Positions 1-8,594 of a stretch of DNA of 64,000 nt are shown here, one piece after another. Under the pieces are notes generated by a model. That model ran no database searches and was not told where the DNA came from. It saw nothing but the letters and a program-made list of their open reading frames with translations. The number at the start of each line of letters is the position of its first letter. Positions within the stretch are counted from its first letter, which is position 1. Position numbers and translations under genes: made by a program. Source of the DNA: Galbitalea sp. SE-J8 (GTDB lineage Bacteria; Actinomycetota; Actinomycetes; Actinomycetales; Microbacteriaceae); assembly GCF_030345695.1 (NCBI RefSeq), contig NZ_JAUASV010000015.1:1-64000 (forward strand), written 5' to 3'.

Positions 1-549
1 CGAGCCGTAGTAGTAGCTGCCGTCGCGGTAGAGCGAGAAGGACACCTGGTCGGGGAGGGCGAGGCCGGCGGGGGCGGTGATGGTGCCGCTGATCTTGCCG
101 CCGGCGGTGAGGGTGATGTTGGCGGTGCTCGTGGCTCCGGCGGTGACCGTGATGGTGGTCGCGCTGTCCTGGCTGGTGCCGCCGTACCAGCCGCTGAGGT
201 AGCTGGGTGCGCTCGAGCTGTAGCTGTACGGGTAGTACTGGAGCGTGTAGGAGCCGGCCGGGAGCCCGGCGAGGGTGAACGTGCCGGTGCTCGGGGCGTA
301 GCCGGACGAGCCTCCGTAGTAGTAGCTGCCGTCGCGGGAGAGCGAGAAGGACATCTGGTCGGGGAGGGCGAGGCCGGCGGGAGCGGAAACGGTGCCCGCG
401 ATCGTTCCGGTGTCCTCCGCGTGCGCCGCATCCGCGCTCGTGACGAACTGTGCGAGCAGCGCGGCCGCGGCGAGGCCGATGGCCGCGAGACCGATGAGCA
501 GCAGATGACGGGCGGTGCTGTGCGGACGAACGGCTCGCGGCGAGGTCAT
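1..549 (-). CDS. Secreted protein with ~103-residue carboxypeptidase-regulatory/SpaA-like repeats (C-terminus off window)
   Basis: An open frame runs from ATG at 549 to the left edge without a stop, so at least 183 residues are visible and the C-terminus lies outside. Residues about 15-42 form a hydrophobic export signal after an Arg/His-containing N-region, ending near ADAAHA. Then come repeats with GTVSAPAGLALPDQ, a Tyr-rich DGSYYYGG stretch and FTLAGLPAGSYTLQYYP, the pattern of beta-sandwich carboxypeptidase-regulatory/Cna-B-like modules. The second module starts as GTITAPAGLALPDQ. GGAG about 10 nt upstream supports this start. Binding partner and function are unknown; a surface or secreted structural role is inferred. 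Confidence 0.72.
   Translation of the reverse strand, partial: MTSPRAVRPHSTARHLLLIGLAAIGLAAAALLAQFVTSADAAHAEDTGTIAGTVSAPAGLALPDQMSFSLSRDGSYYYGGSSGYAPSTGTFTLAGLPAGSYTLQYYPYSYSSSAPSYLSGWYGGTSQDSATTITVTAGATSTANITLTAGGKISGTITAPAGLALPDQVSFSLYRDGSYYYGS
6..395. repeat. 309-bp direct repeat inside the secreted protein gene
   Basis: The words from cgtagtagtagc at 6 and at 315 onward are nearly identical for about 80 bp, giving a 309-bp (103-codon) period. Only the ends of two copies are in the window; more copies may lie to the left. Confidence 0.75.
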
Positions 550-581
550 TTTCGAGTTGCTCCGACATGTTCAGAAGGCTG

Positions 582-601
582 TCGAGTCGAGACCGACTCG
601 A
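582..601. promoter_or_regulatory. Inverted repeat upstream of the secreted protein gene
   Basis: tcgagtc (582-588) and gactcga (595-601) are perfect 7-nt arms around a 6-nt spacer, 33 nt before the ATG of the minus-strand secreted protein gene. It could be an operator or a 5' leader hairpin; no regulator can be assigned. Confidence 0.3.
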
Positions 602-701
602 TACCATCCTGGTGGCGCGCGAGAATGTGTCGAAATCCCCCGACCAGGTGCCGCTAATTCGGGGGAGAACAAGCCAGTGCAGACGTGTCATGCTCCGGCG
701 G

Positions 702-1487
702 TCATGCGCCGGCTCCGCCGTCGACCGGGACGATCGCGCCGGTGACGGCAGAGGCGCGATCGCTGAGGAGGAACGCGGCGACTTCCGCGACCTCACTCGG
801 CTCAGCCATCCGCCCGAGCGGGATCGACGCGGCGATCCGGTCGGTGATACCGGGCGTGGCCTGCTCCCAGTCGACGATCATCTCGGTGGCGGTCCCACCG
901 GGCATGAGGCCGTTGACGCGGATACCCGACGGGGCCCAGGTTACCGCCGCGGTCTCGGTGATGCTGTTCAACGCTCGCTTCATCGCGCCGTAGGCCGGCA
1001 GGTCAGGGTTGGCTCGGCGGGCGCCGATGCTCGAGGTGTTCACGATGGCGCCGCCGCCGGACCTGCGCATCAGCGCTGCCTCGGCATTCATCGCGACCCA
1101 GTGAGCCCGGAAGTTCACCGCGAACTGCTGCTGGATATCCGCCTCGATGGTGGTGTCCAGAGCACCGGTCTGCTGCTGCACGACTCCGCCGTTGTTGAAT
1201 GCGCCGTCGAGGCGGCCGTGCACGTCGTCGATGTGGGCGATTGCGGCGCGGATGCTCGCGTCGTCGGCGAGATCGAGGGTCACCGACTCGGCGGCGCCGC
1301 CGTCGTCGCGGATCTGGCCGACCGCGCTGTCCAGCGCGTCGCGGCTCCGCGCACCGAGCACGACGGCGGCGCCCTCACGGGCGAACAGCCTTGCCGCCGC
1401 GGCGCCGATACCGCGGCTCGCGCCGCTGATGAAGATGACCTTGCCGGCGAGCAGGCCGATGGAGCTGTGGTCGATGGTGTGTGTCAT
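702..1487 (-). CDS. SDR family NAD(P)-dependent oxidoreductase
   Basis: A 261-residue classical short-chain dehydrogenase. The nucleotide-binding motif SGASRGIG is at residues 21-28, the NNG motif at 98-100, the catalytic Ser at 152-153 and Tyr166-x3-Lys170 (YGAMK). The C-terminus ends in the usual TGAIVPVDGG, so it is full length. The substrate cannot be read from sequence. It is transcribed divergently from a MmyB-type regulator about 100 bp away, an arrangement in which the regulator commonly controls the SDR; that link is inference. Confidence 0.9.
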   Translation of the reverse strand: MTHTIDHSSIGLLAGKVIFISGASRGIGAAAARLFAREGAAVVLGARSRDALDSAVGQIRDDGGAAESVTLDLADDASIRAAIAHIDDVHGRLDGAFNNGGVVQQQTGALDTTIEADIQQQFAVNFRAHWVAMNAEAALMRRSGGGAIVNTSSIGARRANPDLPAYGAMKRALNSITETAAVTWAPSGIRVNGLMPGGTATEMIVDWEQATPGITDRIAASIPLGRMAEPSEVAEVAAFLLSDRASAVTGAIVPVDGGAGA

Positions 1488-1587
1488 GCCGCCCAGCCTC
1501 GCGCCGCGGCCGAACCCTATTCAGGCACAGGAAGTACCACGACACCGCCCGCCTGGCGTCGCAGCCCTGACGGCGAAGCCCGGGAGG

Positions 1588-2460
1588 ATGCAGACTCGCG
1601 TTGTGGACAAGCAAGAGCTCGCCTCGTTCCTCCGCAGCCGGCGGGCGCGGCTGCGGCCTGAGGATGCCGGTCTGCCCCGGGGCGACCGGCGTCGCACTCC
1701 CGGGCTGCGTCGCGAAGAAGTCGCCGTGCTCGCGCACATCTCGACCGAGTACTACGTCCGCCTCGAACAGGGCCGGGCACCGCGGCCGTCGGCCGAGGTG
1801 CTCCTCGCCATCGTCGGAGCACTCCGGCTGACGAACGAGGAATCCGACCACCTGCACGTCCTCGCGGGGACCGCCCCGATCCGCGCCGGACTGCACCGCC
1901 GGGATGTGCGCCCGAGCATCCTCGCGCTCATCGAACGCGCCCCCCAGACCGCAGCATTCGTGCGGTCCGCCGCGCTCGAGGTGCTCGCGTGGAACGACCT
2001 CGCCGCGGCGCTGATGGAGGACTTCGCCGGCCTCGAACCGGAGGACCGCAATCTCGCCCGCCGCGCGTTCCTGCGAGCGGACAGCGACGGGCGACCGCTC
2101 TACGGCATCTCCGATGAAACGGAGTTCCGTGGCCGTCTCGTCGCCGAGCTCCGCCGGGCGCTCGCCCGCTATCCGGCCGACCCGACGGTGCGGGACCTCA
2201 TTGAGGAGCTGCTCGACGGCAGTGTCGAGTTCGCGCGGCTCTGGCAGCGGCACGACATCCGCGCCGCCCCCTCGCTGACCAAGACGTTCCGCCACCCCGC
2301 CGTCGGCACGATCACCCTCGACTGCGACTCGATGGCCCTCGACGAAGCCGACCAGCGCCTGATCCTCTACTCGGCGCCGCGGGGCTCCGCGGACGCCGAC
2401 GCGCTCGCGCTCCTGAGCCTGCTCGGCCCGCGAGGGATGACCGCTCCCCGGACACCCTGA
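1588..2460 (+). CDS. Helix-turn-helix (MmyB-like) transcriptional regulator
   Basis: About 290 residues. The N-terminal 10-70 region is an XRE-type HTH (LASFLRSRRARLRPEDAGL, then GLRREEVAVLAHISTEYYVR, LEQGR) that matches the actinobacterial MmyB family. Residues about 110-270 match the MmyB-like C-terminal ligand-binding domain (LEVLAWNDLAAAL, NLARRAFL). The start is uncertain: ATG 1588 abuts gggagg, while GTG 1603 (VDKQELASF) aligns better with the family's usual N-terminus. It faces the SDR gene and probably regulates it. Confidence 0.85.
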   Translation: MQTRVVDKQELASFLRSRRARLRPEDAGLPRGDRRRTPGLRREEVAVLAHISTEYYVRLEQGRAPRPSAEVLLAIVGALRLTNEESDHLHVLAGTAPIRAGLHRRDVRPSILALIERAPQTAAFVRSAALEVLAWNDLAAALMEDFAGLEPEDRNLARRAFLRADSDGRPLYGISDETEFRGRLVAELRRALARYPADPTVRDLIEELLDGSVEFARLWQRHDIRAAPSLTKTFRHPAVGTITLDCDSMALDEADQRLILYSAPRGSADADALALLSLLGPRGMTAPRTP

Positions 2461-2511
2461 GCGGCGCGATCGCGATCGACCTGGACGATGGCTCCTGCCG
2501 GACGAATGCCG

Positions 2512-3060
2512 TCAGCGGACGGGCGCTCGTGTCATGGCGCGCCAGAGGATCGCCCCCACGCGCTCATCGATCAACGCGTCGACCGCCGCCGGCGCGGCGC
2601 CGGCGCGCGGCAGGCCGGCTCGTTCGATCAGGCCCCGTTCGCGTTCGCGGCGGGGATCGAGAAATCGAGAGCGGAGCTGGTGCGCCGCGGCTTGATCGTG
2701 TTGCGCATGGCCGAGCAGCGCGCAGAAGACCTTCCCGTCCGGCAGCTCCTCGACGAAGCGACGGAACCGCTCGAAGTACGCCTCGACATCCGCCTCTTCG
2801 ACCCTGCCGTCCGGAACCGGAAGGTACTTCTCGGCGCCCTCGATCAGGCCGTCGAGCAAGATCTCGACCTTGGACGGCCACCAGCGGTAGATCGTCTGTT
2901 TCGCGACGCCGGCCTGCCGCGCGATCGCCTCGATCGTGAGCTTCGCGAAACCGTGCTCGGCCAGCAGGTCGTCTGCCGCGTGCAGCACCGCACGACGCGC
3001 GTCGTCATCGCGCCGGTTGCCGGTGCGGGGCCGCGTGCCCGTCGTCGAGTTCGAACTCAC
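2512..3060 (-). CDS. TetR/AcrR family repressor
   Basis: A 182-residue protein. The N-terminal DNA-binding domain spans about residues 18-65 (AVLHAADDLLAEHGF, LTIEAIARQAGVAKQTIYRW, then WPSKVEILLDG), typical of TetR. The C-terminal ligand domain is variable, so the inducer is unknown. The GTG at 3060 has no Shine-Dalgarno but sits 6 nt after a TAGAGT hexamer, so a leaderless mRNA is likely. It is divergent from an SDR gene and the shared 63-bp gap holds a symmetric site, which argues for autoregulation and control of that SDR. Confidence 0.88.
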   Translation of the reverse strand: MSSNSTTGTRPRTGNRRDDDARRAVLHAADDLLAEHGFAKLTIEAIARQAGVAKQTIYRWWPSKVEILLDGLIEGAEKYLPVPDGRVEEADVEAYFERFRRFVEELPDGKVFCALLGHAQHDQAAAHQLRSRFLDPRRERERGLIERAGLPRAGAAPAAVDALIDERVGAILWRAMTRAPVR

Positions 3061-3066
3061 GCCCCC

Positions 3067-3072
3067 ACTCTA
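3067..3072 (-). promoter_or_regulatory. -10 hexamer TAGAGT for the TetR gene (leaderless)
   Basis: Read on the minus strand, TAGAGT is followed after 6 nt by the GTG start at 3060. The transcript would start at or beside the start codon. The palindrome at 3088-3111 lies at the -35 side. Confidence 0.5.
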
Positions 3073-3087
3073 GGAGGGAGGGCGTAG

Positions 3088-3111
3088 ACTAGACGCAACG
3101 GCCCGTCTAGT
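3088..3111. promoter_or_regulatory. Palindromic TetR-type operator between divergent genes
   Basis: ACTAGACG (3088-3095) and CGTCTAGT (3104-3111) are perfect 8-nt arms with an 8-nt spacer. The site lies between the TetR and SDR starts and overlaps the upstream elements of both predicted promoters, as expected for a repressor that shuts off both. Assignment to this TetR protein rests on position. Confidence 0.7.
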
Positions 3112-3117
3112 TAGGAT
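3112..3117 (+). promoter_or_regulatory. -10 hexamer TAGGAT for the SDR gene (leaderless)
   Basis: TAGGAT is followed after 6 nt by ATG 3124, and no Shine-Dalgarno is present. It directly abuts the palindrome ending at 3111. Confidence 0.55.
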
Positions 3118-3123
3118 TCCACC

Positions 3124-3816
3124 ATGTCAGTGCCCGTTCGTTCCGCACTCGTCCTCGGCGCCTCCCGGGGGCTGGGACTGGCGCTCGTCCACGAGCTCGC
3201 CCGTCGCGGATGGGCGGTCACCGCCACCGTCCGCGCTCCGAGCCACGCGCTCGAAGCCTCCGTCGCCGCATCGGCGGGGCGGGTGCGCAGCGCGACCGTC
3301 GACATCACCGACACCGCACAGGTCGCGGCCCTGCGTCAGCACCTGTCCCGCGACCGGTTCGACCTGCTGTTCGTCAACGCGGGGATCAACCGCAGCGCCG
3401 GCGCCGTGACCGAGGCGACCACCGAGGAGTTCATCGAGGTGATGACGACGAACGCGCTCGCCCCGCTGCGCACGATCGAGGCGCTTCGCGACCTGGTCGT
3501 GCCCGGCGGCACGGTCGGGGTCATGTCCTCGGAACAGGGCAGCATCTCCCGCAACGACGAGCCGGGCTTCGAGGTCTACAAGGCCAGCAAGGCGGCTCTC
3601 AACCAGCTGATGCGCTCCTACGCCACCCGGCACGCGCACGACGACCACACGAAGCTCCTCATCGACCCGGGCCACAACCAGACCGACCTCGGAGGAGCAG
3701 ACGCCCCGCTCTCCCCAGCCACCTCCATGCCGCTCGTCGCCGACGTCATCGAGTCCACGGCGGGGCAGGTCGGGCTGCAGTTCCTCGACCGCGACGGTGC
3801 TCCCGTGCCCTGGTAG
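3124..3816 (+). CDS. SDR family NAD(P)-dependent oxidoreductase (TetR-controlled)
   Basis: A 230-residue short-chain dehydrogenase. GASRGLG is at residues 12-18, NAG at 85-87, catalytic Ser at 135-136 and Tyr152-x3-Lys156 (YKASK). It is slightly shorter than classical SDRs and ends DRDGAPVPW, resembling C-factor/CsgA-like SDRs. The start at 3124 follows a -10 hexamer by 6 nt. The linked TetR repressor and operator suggest it acts on a small-molecule inducer; the substrate is not known. Confidence 0.88.
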   Translation: MSVPVRSALVLGASRGLGLALVHELARRGWAVTATVRAPSHALEASVAASAGRVRSATVDITDTAQVAALRQHLSRDRFDLLFVNAGINRSAGAVTEATTEEFIEVMTTNALAPLRTIEALRDLVVPGGTVGVMSSEQGSISRNDEPGFEVYKASKAALNQLMRSYATRHAHDDHTKLLIDPGHNQTDLGGADAPLSPATSMPLVADVIESTAGQVGLQFLDRDGAPVPW

Positions 3817-3908
3817 CCGGTGCGACTCCGCGAGGCGCCGCGCTGGGCGCGTGGGCCGCATCCGTTCCCCGTCACGCGTCCGCAACACCGTTCTGCGACC
3901 ATGAGCGC

Positions 3909-4700
3909 ATGCAGCGCACCGTCGGGGTTCACCTCGAGCTCACCCTGTTCGGGCCGACCGACATGGTGTTCGGCATCACGCCCGCGGTGCCCGCGACCGT
4001 GAGCGAGACGCTCGCGTTCGTGCACGACGGAACGGATGTCGCGGCCGAGCAGGTGCCGGACCGCGACGGCACGCGGTGGCACCGCCTCCAGGCCGACGCC
4101 GGCACCCTCGTCGTCGACTACTCGGGTCTCATCGAGGGGTCGTCGCCGCCCGCACCGGTGACCGAGATCGAGCTCGTCGAGTTCACCCGCCCGAGCCGCT
4201 ACTGCGAGTCGGACGCGCTCGCCCCGACCGCGCGCGGCGAGTTCGGCGGGCTGCGCGGTCGCCCGCTCGTCGACGCCGTCGTGCAGTGGGTGTCGGAACG
4301 ACTGACGTACGTGCCCGGATCGAGCCTGCCGACCGACGGGGCGTCGCGCACGCTGCTCGGCCGGCAGGGGGTGTGCCGCGACTACGCGCACCTCACGATC
4401 GCCCTGCTGCGCGCGATGGACCTGCCCGCCCGCATGGTCGCCGTGTACGCCCCGGGGCTCAGCCCGATGGACTTCCACGCGGTCGTCGAGGTGTACGTCG
4501 AAGGTGCGTGGCACGTCGTCGACGCGACGCACCTCGCGCCGCGCCAGTCGCTCGTGCGCATCTCCACCGGGCGGGATGCCGCCGACACGGCCTTCCTCAC
4601 CAACCACTGGACCGACCTGCGCCTCGACGCCATCACGGTCACCGCGGTCGTGGACGAGTTCGAGCTCGACGACGGGCGGGACCTCATCCAGCTCACCTAG
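3909..4700 (+). CDS. Transglutaminase-like family protein, catalytic triad intact
   Basis: A 263-residue cytosolic protein without signal peptide. The N-terminal half is a beta-rich region (VHLELTLFGPTDMVFGITPA). The C-terminal half carries the transglutaminase-like fold with Cys156 (GVCRDYAHL), His190 (MDFHAVVEV) and Asp205 (VVDATH), so the papain-type triad is complete. Bacterial members are usually proteases or amidases; the substrate is unknown. No Shine-Dalgarno is evident; GACCAT lies 6 nt upstream, so the message may be leaderless. It converges with the lipoprotein gene 28 bp away. Confidence 0.85.
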   Translation: MQRTVGVHLELTLFGPTDMVFGITPAVPATVSETLAFVHDGTDVAAEQVPDRDGTRWHRLQADAGTLVVDYSGLIEGSSPPAPVTEIELVEFTRPSRYCESDALAPTARGEFGGLRGRPLVDAVVQWVSERLTYVPGSSLPTDGASRTLLGRQGVCRDYAHLTIALLRAMDLPARMVAVYAPGLSPMDFHAVVEVYVEGAWHVVDATHLAPRQSLVRISTGRDAADTAFLTNHWTDLRLDAITVTAVVDEFELDDGRDLIQLT

Positions 4701-4728
4701 CGGGTGCCCGGGGCTCAGGGCTCGGGGC

Positions 4729-5352
4729 TCAGCCGAGCGCGCCGACCACGTCCTCCACGAGCTGCGCGGCGTCGCCGGGCTCGAAGAACGTCTTCGAGTC
4801 GAGCGTGATCCAGTAGTCGTCGGTGAAGGCATCCGCCCGCCCCGTCGAGCCGTCGACCGTGAAGTAGCCCCACGGCGTCTGCGTACCCCCCGCGCGCTGC
4901 GCCTCGATCGAGGCGAGCGTGTCGGCGCGCAGGTGCGCCACGCCGAGGCTGATGCGCTCCGAGCTCGAGTCGTTGATCCACGAGCAGGCGACGCCCCGGT
5001 AGCCGACGGCCGTCGCGGCGCGCGAGCCGGCCGCGGGCGTCCAGCCGTCGTCGAGCGAGAAGTTGCTGTTGTACTCGTACATCTGCTGCGCCGTGACGAG
5101 CTGCGCGCAGGTCTGCGTGACCTTCTCTCCGCTGTCCACCGGCGCCGGCGTGTTCGAGTCGGTCGGGGTCGCGCTCGGCGTCTCCGGCGGAGTCGCGGAT
5201 GCCGTGGCCGACTCCGTCGCGGACGGCGCAGACGGCGAGGGCGCGCTCGGGCTCGCGCTCGAGCCGTCGTCGGGCGCGGTCGGCGTGCAGGCCGTCGCGG
5301 CCAGGACGACGCCGAGAGCAAGGAGACCGGAAAGTACGCGACGGGACACCAT
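4729..5352 (-). CDS. Putative lipoprotein of unknown function
   Basis: A 207-residue protein. Residues 1-21 are a lipoprotein signal with a somewhat atypical lipobox AATAC at Cys22. A Ser/Pro/Ala/Thr linker follows (about 23-75), typical of a wall-spanning tether. The folded part contains two further Cys (QTCAQLV and GVACSW) that could form a disulfide, the arrangement of DUF3558-like secreted domains; that family assignment is tentative. CATGAT lies 6 nt upstream of the ATG and may be a leaderless -10. Divergent from argS. Confidence 0.72.
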   Translation of the reverse strand: MVSRRVLSGLLALGVVLAATACTPTAPDDGSSASPSAPSPSAPSATESATASATPPETPSATPTDSNTPAPVDSGEKVTQTCAQLVTAQQMYEYNSNFSLDDGWTPAAGSRAATAVGYRGVACSWINDSSSERISLGVAHLRADTLASIEAQRAGGTQTPWGYFTVDGSTGRADAFTDDYWITLDSKTFFEPGDAAQLVEDVVGALG

Positions 5353-5515
5353 GCGCCCATCATGACCACCGAGGCCGCCCGCGGCGTCGTCCGACAGGCG
5401 GATTCAGGGAAGCGGGCGACGGAACGGATGCCGGCGGGCGACCCCCGGGCGACGGAACGCATCCGATCGGGCGACGGGTGCGCGGCGCGCGGGGGAGCCG
5501 CGGGGCGAGCGGCAT

Positions 5516-5521
5516 TAGGCT
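5516..5521 (+). promoter_or_regulatory. -10 hexamer TAGGCT for argS (leaderless)
   Basis: TAGGCT ends 8 nt before GTG 5530 and no ribosome binding site intervenes, so argS mRNA probably begins at its start codon. No good -35 is visible. Confidence 0.5.
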
Positions 5522-5529
5522 GAACCCCC

Positions 5530-7188
5530 GTGAATCCCGCCGATCTCGCCGCCGCCGTCCACTCCGTCGTCTCGGAGGTCGCGGTGCGGCGCGGGGGAGC
5601 GGCGCCGGGCCCCGACGCGGTCGTGCTCGACCGGCCGAAGAACCGGGAGCACGGCGACTGGTCGGCGAACATCGCCATGAAGCTCGCGAAACCGCTCGGT
5701 GCGAACCCGCGCGAGCTCGCGACCGAGATCGCGGCCGGGCTCGCGGCCATCCCCGGCGTCGCGAGCGTCGACGTGGCCGGCCCCGGCTTCATCAACATCA
5801 CGCTCGATGCGGCCGCCGCGGGCGAGCTCGCGCGCACGATCGTCGATCAGGGCGACGCGTACGGTCGCGGCCACGCGCTCGACGGCATCCGGGTCAACCT
5901 CGAGTTCGTCTCCGCGAACCCGACCGGGCCGATCCACCTCGGCGGCACGCGCTGGGCGGCGGTCGGCGATTCGCTCGCGCGCATCCTCGCCTTCGAGGGC
6001 GCGGAGGTGACACGGGAGTACTACTTCAACGACCACGGCGCGCAGATCGACCGGTTCGCGCGCAGCCTGCTCGCCGCACACCTCGGCGAGCCGACGCCCG
6101 AGGACGGCTACGGCGGCGACTACATCGCCGAGATCGCCGCGCGCGTCGAGGCCGCCTACCCGGGCCGGCTCGACGAGATCCCGAGCCGCGAGGAACTGCA
6201 GGAGGTGTTCCGCAGCGTCGGCGTCGAGCTCATGTTCGGCGACATCAAGAAGAGCCTGCACGACTTCGGCGTCGACTTCGACGTGTACTTCCACGAGAAC
6301 GAGGTGCACTCCTCGGGCGCCGTCGAGCGCGCCATCCAGCGTCTGACGGATGCCGGCCACATGTACGAGAAGGACGGCGCGCTCTGGCTGCGCACGACCG
6401 CGTTCGGCGACGACAAGGACCGCGTCGTCATCAAGAGCGACGGCGAGCCGGCCTACATCTCGGGCGACCTCGCGTACTACCTGAACAAGCGCGACCGCGG
6501 GTTCGAGCGCAACATCATCATGCTCGGCGCCGACCACCACGGCTACGTGGGCCGCATGATGGCGATGGCCGCGGCCTTCGGCGACGTGCCGCACGTCAAC
6601 CTCGAGCTGCGCATCGGCCAGCTGGTCAACCTCGTGAAGGACGGCAAGCCGCAGCGGATGTCGAAGCGCGCGGGCACCGTCGTCGTGCTCGAGGACCTCG
6701 TCGACGCCGTCGGAACGGACGCCGCGCGCTTCTCGCTCGTGCGGTCGAGCGTCGACAGCCCGCTCGACATCGACCTCGACCTGCTCGGCCGCAAGACGAA
6801 CGACAACCCCGTGTTCTACGTGCAGTACGCGCACGCCCGCACGCGCAGCGTCGCCCGCAACGCCGAGGCGGCGGGCGTCGACCGCGGCGTGTTCGACGCG
6901 AGCCTGCTCACGCACGAGACGGAGGGCGCGCTGCTCGGCGCGCTCGCCGAGTTCCCCCGCGTCGTGGCCTTCGCCGCGGAGGTGTACGAGCCGCACCGCG
7001 TCGCGCGCTACCTCGAGGAGCTCGCGGGCACGTTCCACCGCTGGTATGACGCGTGCCGCGTCACGCCGCTCGCGGGCGAGGCGGTCACCGACCTGCACCG
7101 CACCCGGCTGTGGCTCAACGACGCCGTCGCGCAGGTGCTGCGCACCGGGCTCGGACTCGTCGGGGTGAGCGCGCCGGAGCGGATGTGA
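5530..7188 (+). CDS. argS: Arginyl-tRNA synthetase
   Basis: A 552-residue class I aminoacyl-tRNA synthetase that charges tRNA-Arg in the cytoplasm. It shows the N-terminal ArgRS-specific additional domain, the HIGH-like signature [10 protein letters not shown], the ArgRS region [14 protein letters not shown] and a KMSKS equivalent [10 protein letters not shown], followed by the C-terminal anticodon-binding helical domain ([12 protein letters not shown]). Length is normal. The GTG start at 5530 lies 8 nt after a TAGGCT hexamer. The next gene overlaps its stop by 4 nt, so the two are translationally coupled. Confidence 0.98.
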   Translation: MNPADLAAAVHSVVSEVAVRRGGAAPGPDAVVLDRPKNREHGDWSANIAMKLAKPLGANPRELATEIAAGLAAIPGVASVDVAGPGFINITLDAAAAGELARTIVDQGDAYGRGHALDGIRVNLEFVSANPTGPIHLGGTRWAAVGDSLARILAFEGAEVTREYYFNDHGAQIDRFARSLLAAHLGEPTPEDGYGGDYIAEIAARVEAAYPGRLDEIPSREELQEVFRSVGVELMFGDIKKSLHDFGVDFDVYFHENEVHSSGAVERAIQRLTDAGHMYEKDGALWLRTTAFGDDKDRVVIKSDGEPAYISGDLAYYLNKRDRGFERNIIMLGADHHGYVGRMMAMAAAFGDVPHVNLELRIGQLVNLVKDGKPQRMSKRAGTVVVLEDLVDAVGTDAARFSLVRSSVDSPLDIDLDLLGRKTNDNPVFYVQYAHARTRSVARNAEAAGVDRGVFDASLLTHETEGALLGALAEFPRVVAFAAEVYEPHRVARYLEELAGTFHRWYDACRVTPLAGEAVTDLHRTRLWLNDAVAQVLRTGLGLVGVSAPERM

Positions 7189-7994
7189 CCTCCGTCGCCG
7201 CCCCCGCGCCGCGCGGGCGTCGGCGTCGGGCGCGCGCGCTCGTCGTCGCGCTCGTCGTCGTGGTCGTGCTCGTCGCCGCCGCGTGGATCGCGATCGACAC
7301 CGCGGGCCGGAGCATCGCGACGGATGCCGTGCGCACCCGCGTCGCACAGTCGCTCGGCGTCGACCCGGCGGCGGTCGCCGTCGACCTGGGATCCGGGTCG
7401 CTCGTGCCGCAGCTCATCGCGCAGCGCGCCGACGACGTGAAGGTCGACGCCACGGGCGCCTCGCTCGGGCAGATCACGGGCGACCTCCGCGTTCGTGCCG
7501 AGGGCGTGCCGTTCGCGGAGGGCGCCCCGACCCAGAAGCTCACGGCCGTCGTGACCCTGACTCCGGAGCAGATCGCGTCGCTCGCGGGCCGCGTCGACGC
7601 CCTCGCGGACGCGCGCATCGTGCTCGGCGACGGCGGCGTGAGAATCGAGTCGTCGTTCGGCGGTGGCGGCCTCGCGCTTCCGGTGAGCGTGACCGCGACC
7701 GCGAGCGCCGACGACGGGGCGATCCTGCTGACGCCGACGCACGCGAAGGTCGGCACGCTGGACTTCGACATCGCGGCGCTCCGCTCGTCGCCGTTCGCAT
7801 CGCTCGTCGACACGGTCGCCGGTCCGCAGCGCATCTGCGTCGCCTCCTCCCTGCCGCAGGGCCTCGAGCTGCGGTCGGTGTCCGTTCATCCGGACGGCGT
7901 CGATGCCACCGTGAGCGGCCGCGACGTCGTCCTCGGCACGCTCGGGTCGGCCCCCCGCGCCACGCTCGGGTCGGCCCCCCGCGGCACCTGCTGA
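7185..7994 (+). CDS. DUF2993 (LmeA-like) single-pass membrane protein
   Basis: A 269-residue protein starting at GTG 7185, which overlaps the argS stop and has GGAG just upstream. An Arg-rich N-terminus ([10 protein letters not shown]) is followed by one hydrophobic segment (about residues 17-37) and an extracytoplasmic domain with the [16 protein letters not shown] and [13 protein letters not shown] features of DUF2993. Mycobacterial LmeA of this family affects mannosylated lipids, but a role here is only inference. The last 25 residues contain a 24-bp tandem duplication (TLGSAPRA twice), so the 3' end may have been altered by repeat expansion. Confidence 0.75.
   Translation: MTSVAAPAPRGRRRRARALVVALVVVVVLVAAAWIAIDTAGRSIATDAVRTRVAQSLGVDPAAVAVDLGSGSLVPQLIAQRADDVKVDATGASLGQITGDLRVRAEGVPFAEGAPTQKLTAVVTLTPEQIASLAGRVDALADARIVLGDGGVRIESSFGGGGLALPVSVTATASADDGAILLTPTHAKVGTLDFDIAALRSSPFASLVDTVAGPQRICVASSLPQGLELRSVSVHPDGVDATVSGRDVVLGTLGSAPRATLGSAPRGTC
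7937..7983 (+). repeat. 24-bp tandem duplication in the 3' end of the DUF2993 gene
   Basis: The unit cacgctcgggtcggcccccc plus four bases occurs twice in a row (from 7937 and from 7961) and encodes TLGSAPR twice just before the stop codon. Confidence 0.75.
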
Positions 7995-8096
7995 GCCGTT
8001 TCGGACCCGTCCTGGTCTCGAGACGCGGCCTCGCTTCGCGCGCGCGTTCCTCGACCGGCGGGGCGGGCGAGCGGTCGGTCGCTGGTCGAGGAGCGC

Positions 8097-8275
8097 CCGA
8101 ACGATCCGTGGTGGTCTCGAGCGCCGACATCACGGAAATGCAGGAGCGCAGCGCGGCGCACGCGCGCCCAACCCCCGTATCACGCGAGCGTCTCTGCGGT
8201 GACGCTCGGGTGCTCCTGCATTTCCGTGATCGAGGGAGGGGTTTCCGCGATGGGGCCGCGCTGGGCGGCGCGCCC
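8097..8275. repeat. Hairpin repeat element, copy A
   Basis: Nineteen-nt arms atcacggaaatgcaggagc (8129-8147) and its exact complement (8212-8230) enclose a 64-nt loop, itself holding cgagcgtc/gacgctcg. Homology to copy B extends on both sides, about 178 bp in all. No reading frame is conserved, so a structured RNA or a MITE/REP-like element is more likely than a gene. Confidence 0.7.
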
Positions 8276-8416
8276 GGACCCGCCCGGAGGAGCAGCGGCG
8301 GCGCCGGCTCGCTTCGCTCGCGGCTCCTCGACCAGCGGGGTGCGACACAGCTGCCGCTCCGCTGGTTGAGGAGCGCCCGAGCGCAGCGAGGACGCGTCTC
8401 GAGACCACCCGCCCGC

Positions 8417-8594
8417 CCGAACGATCCGTGCTGGTCTCGAGCGCCGACATCACGGAAATGCAGGAGCGCGGCGCGGCGCACGCGAACCCGACCCCCGAAT
8501 CACGCCAACGTCTCTGCGGCGACGCTCGGATGCTCCTGCATTTCCGTGATCGAGGGGAGGGGTTTACACGGTCGGGCCGCGCTGGGCGGCGCGC
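8417..8594. repeat. Hairpin repeat element, copy B
   Basis: Same element as copy A, 320 bp downstream in the same orientation. The 19-nt arms (8449-8467 and 8532-8550) are unchanged and still pair perfectly, whereas the loop has about ten substitutions, including ones that weaken the inner hairpin. This suggests selection on the outer stem or recent spread. Confidence 0.7.

Noticed and set aside
3618-5837. Long minus-strand frame crossing the transglutaminase, the lipoprotein and the start of argS
   Set aside because: It overlaps three well-supported genes and contains only low-complexity Arg/Ala/Ser sequence.
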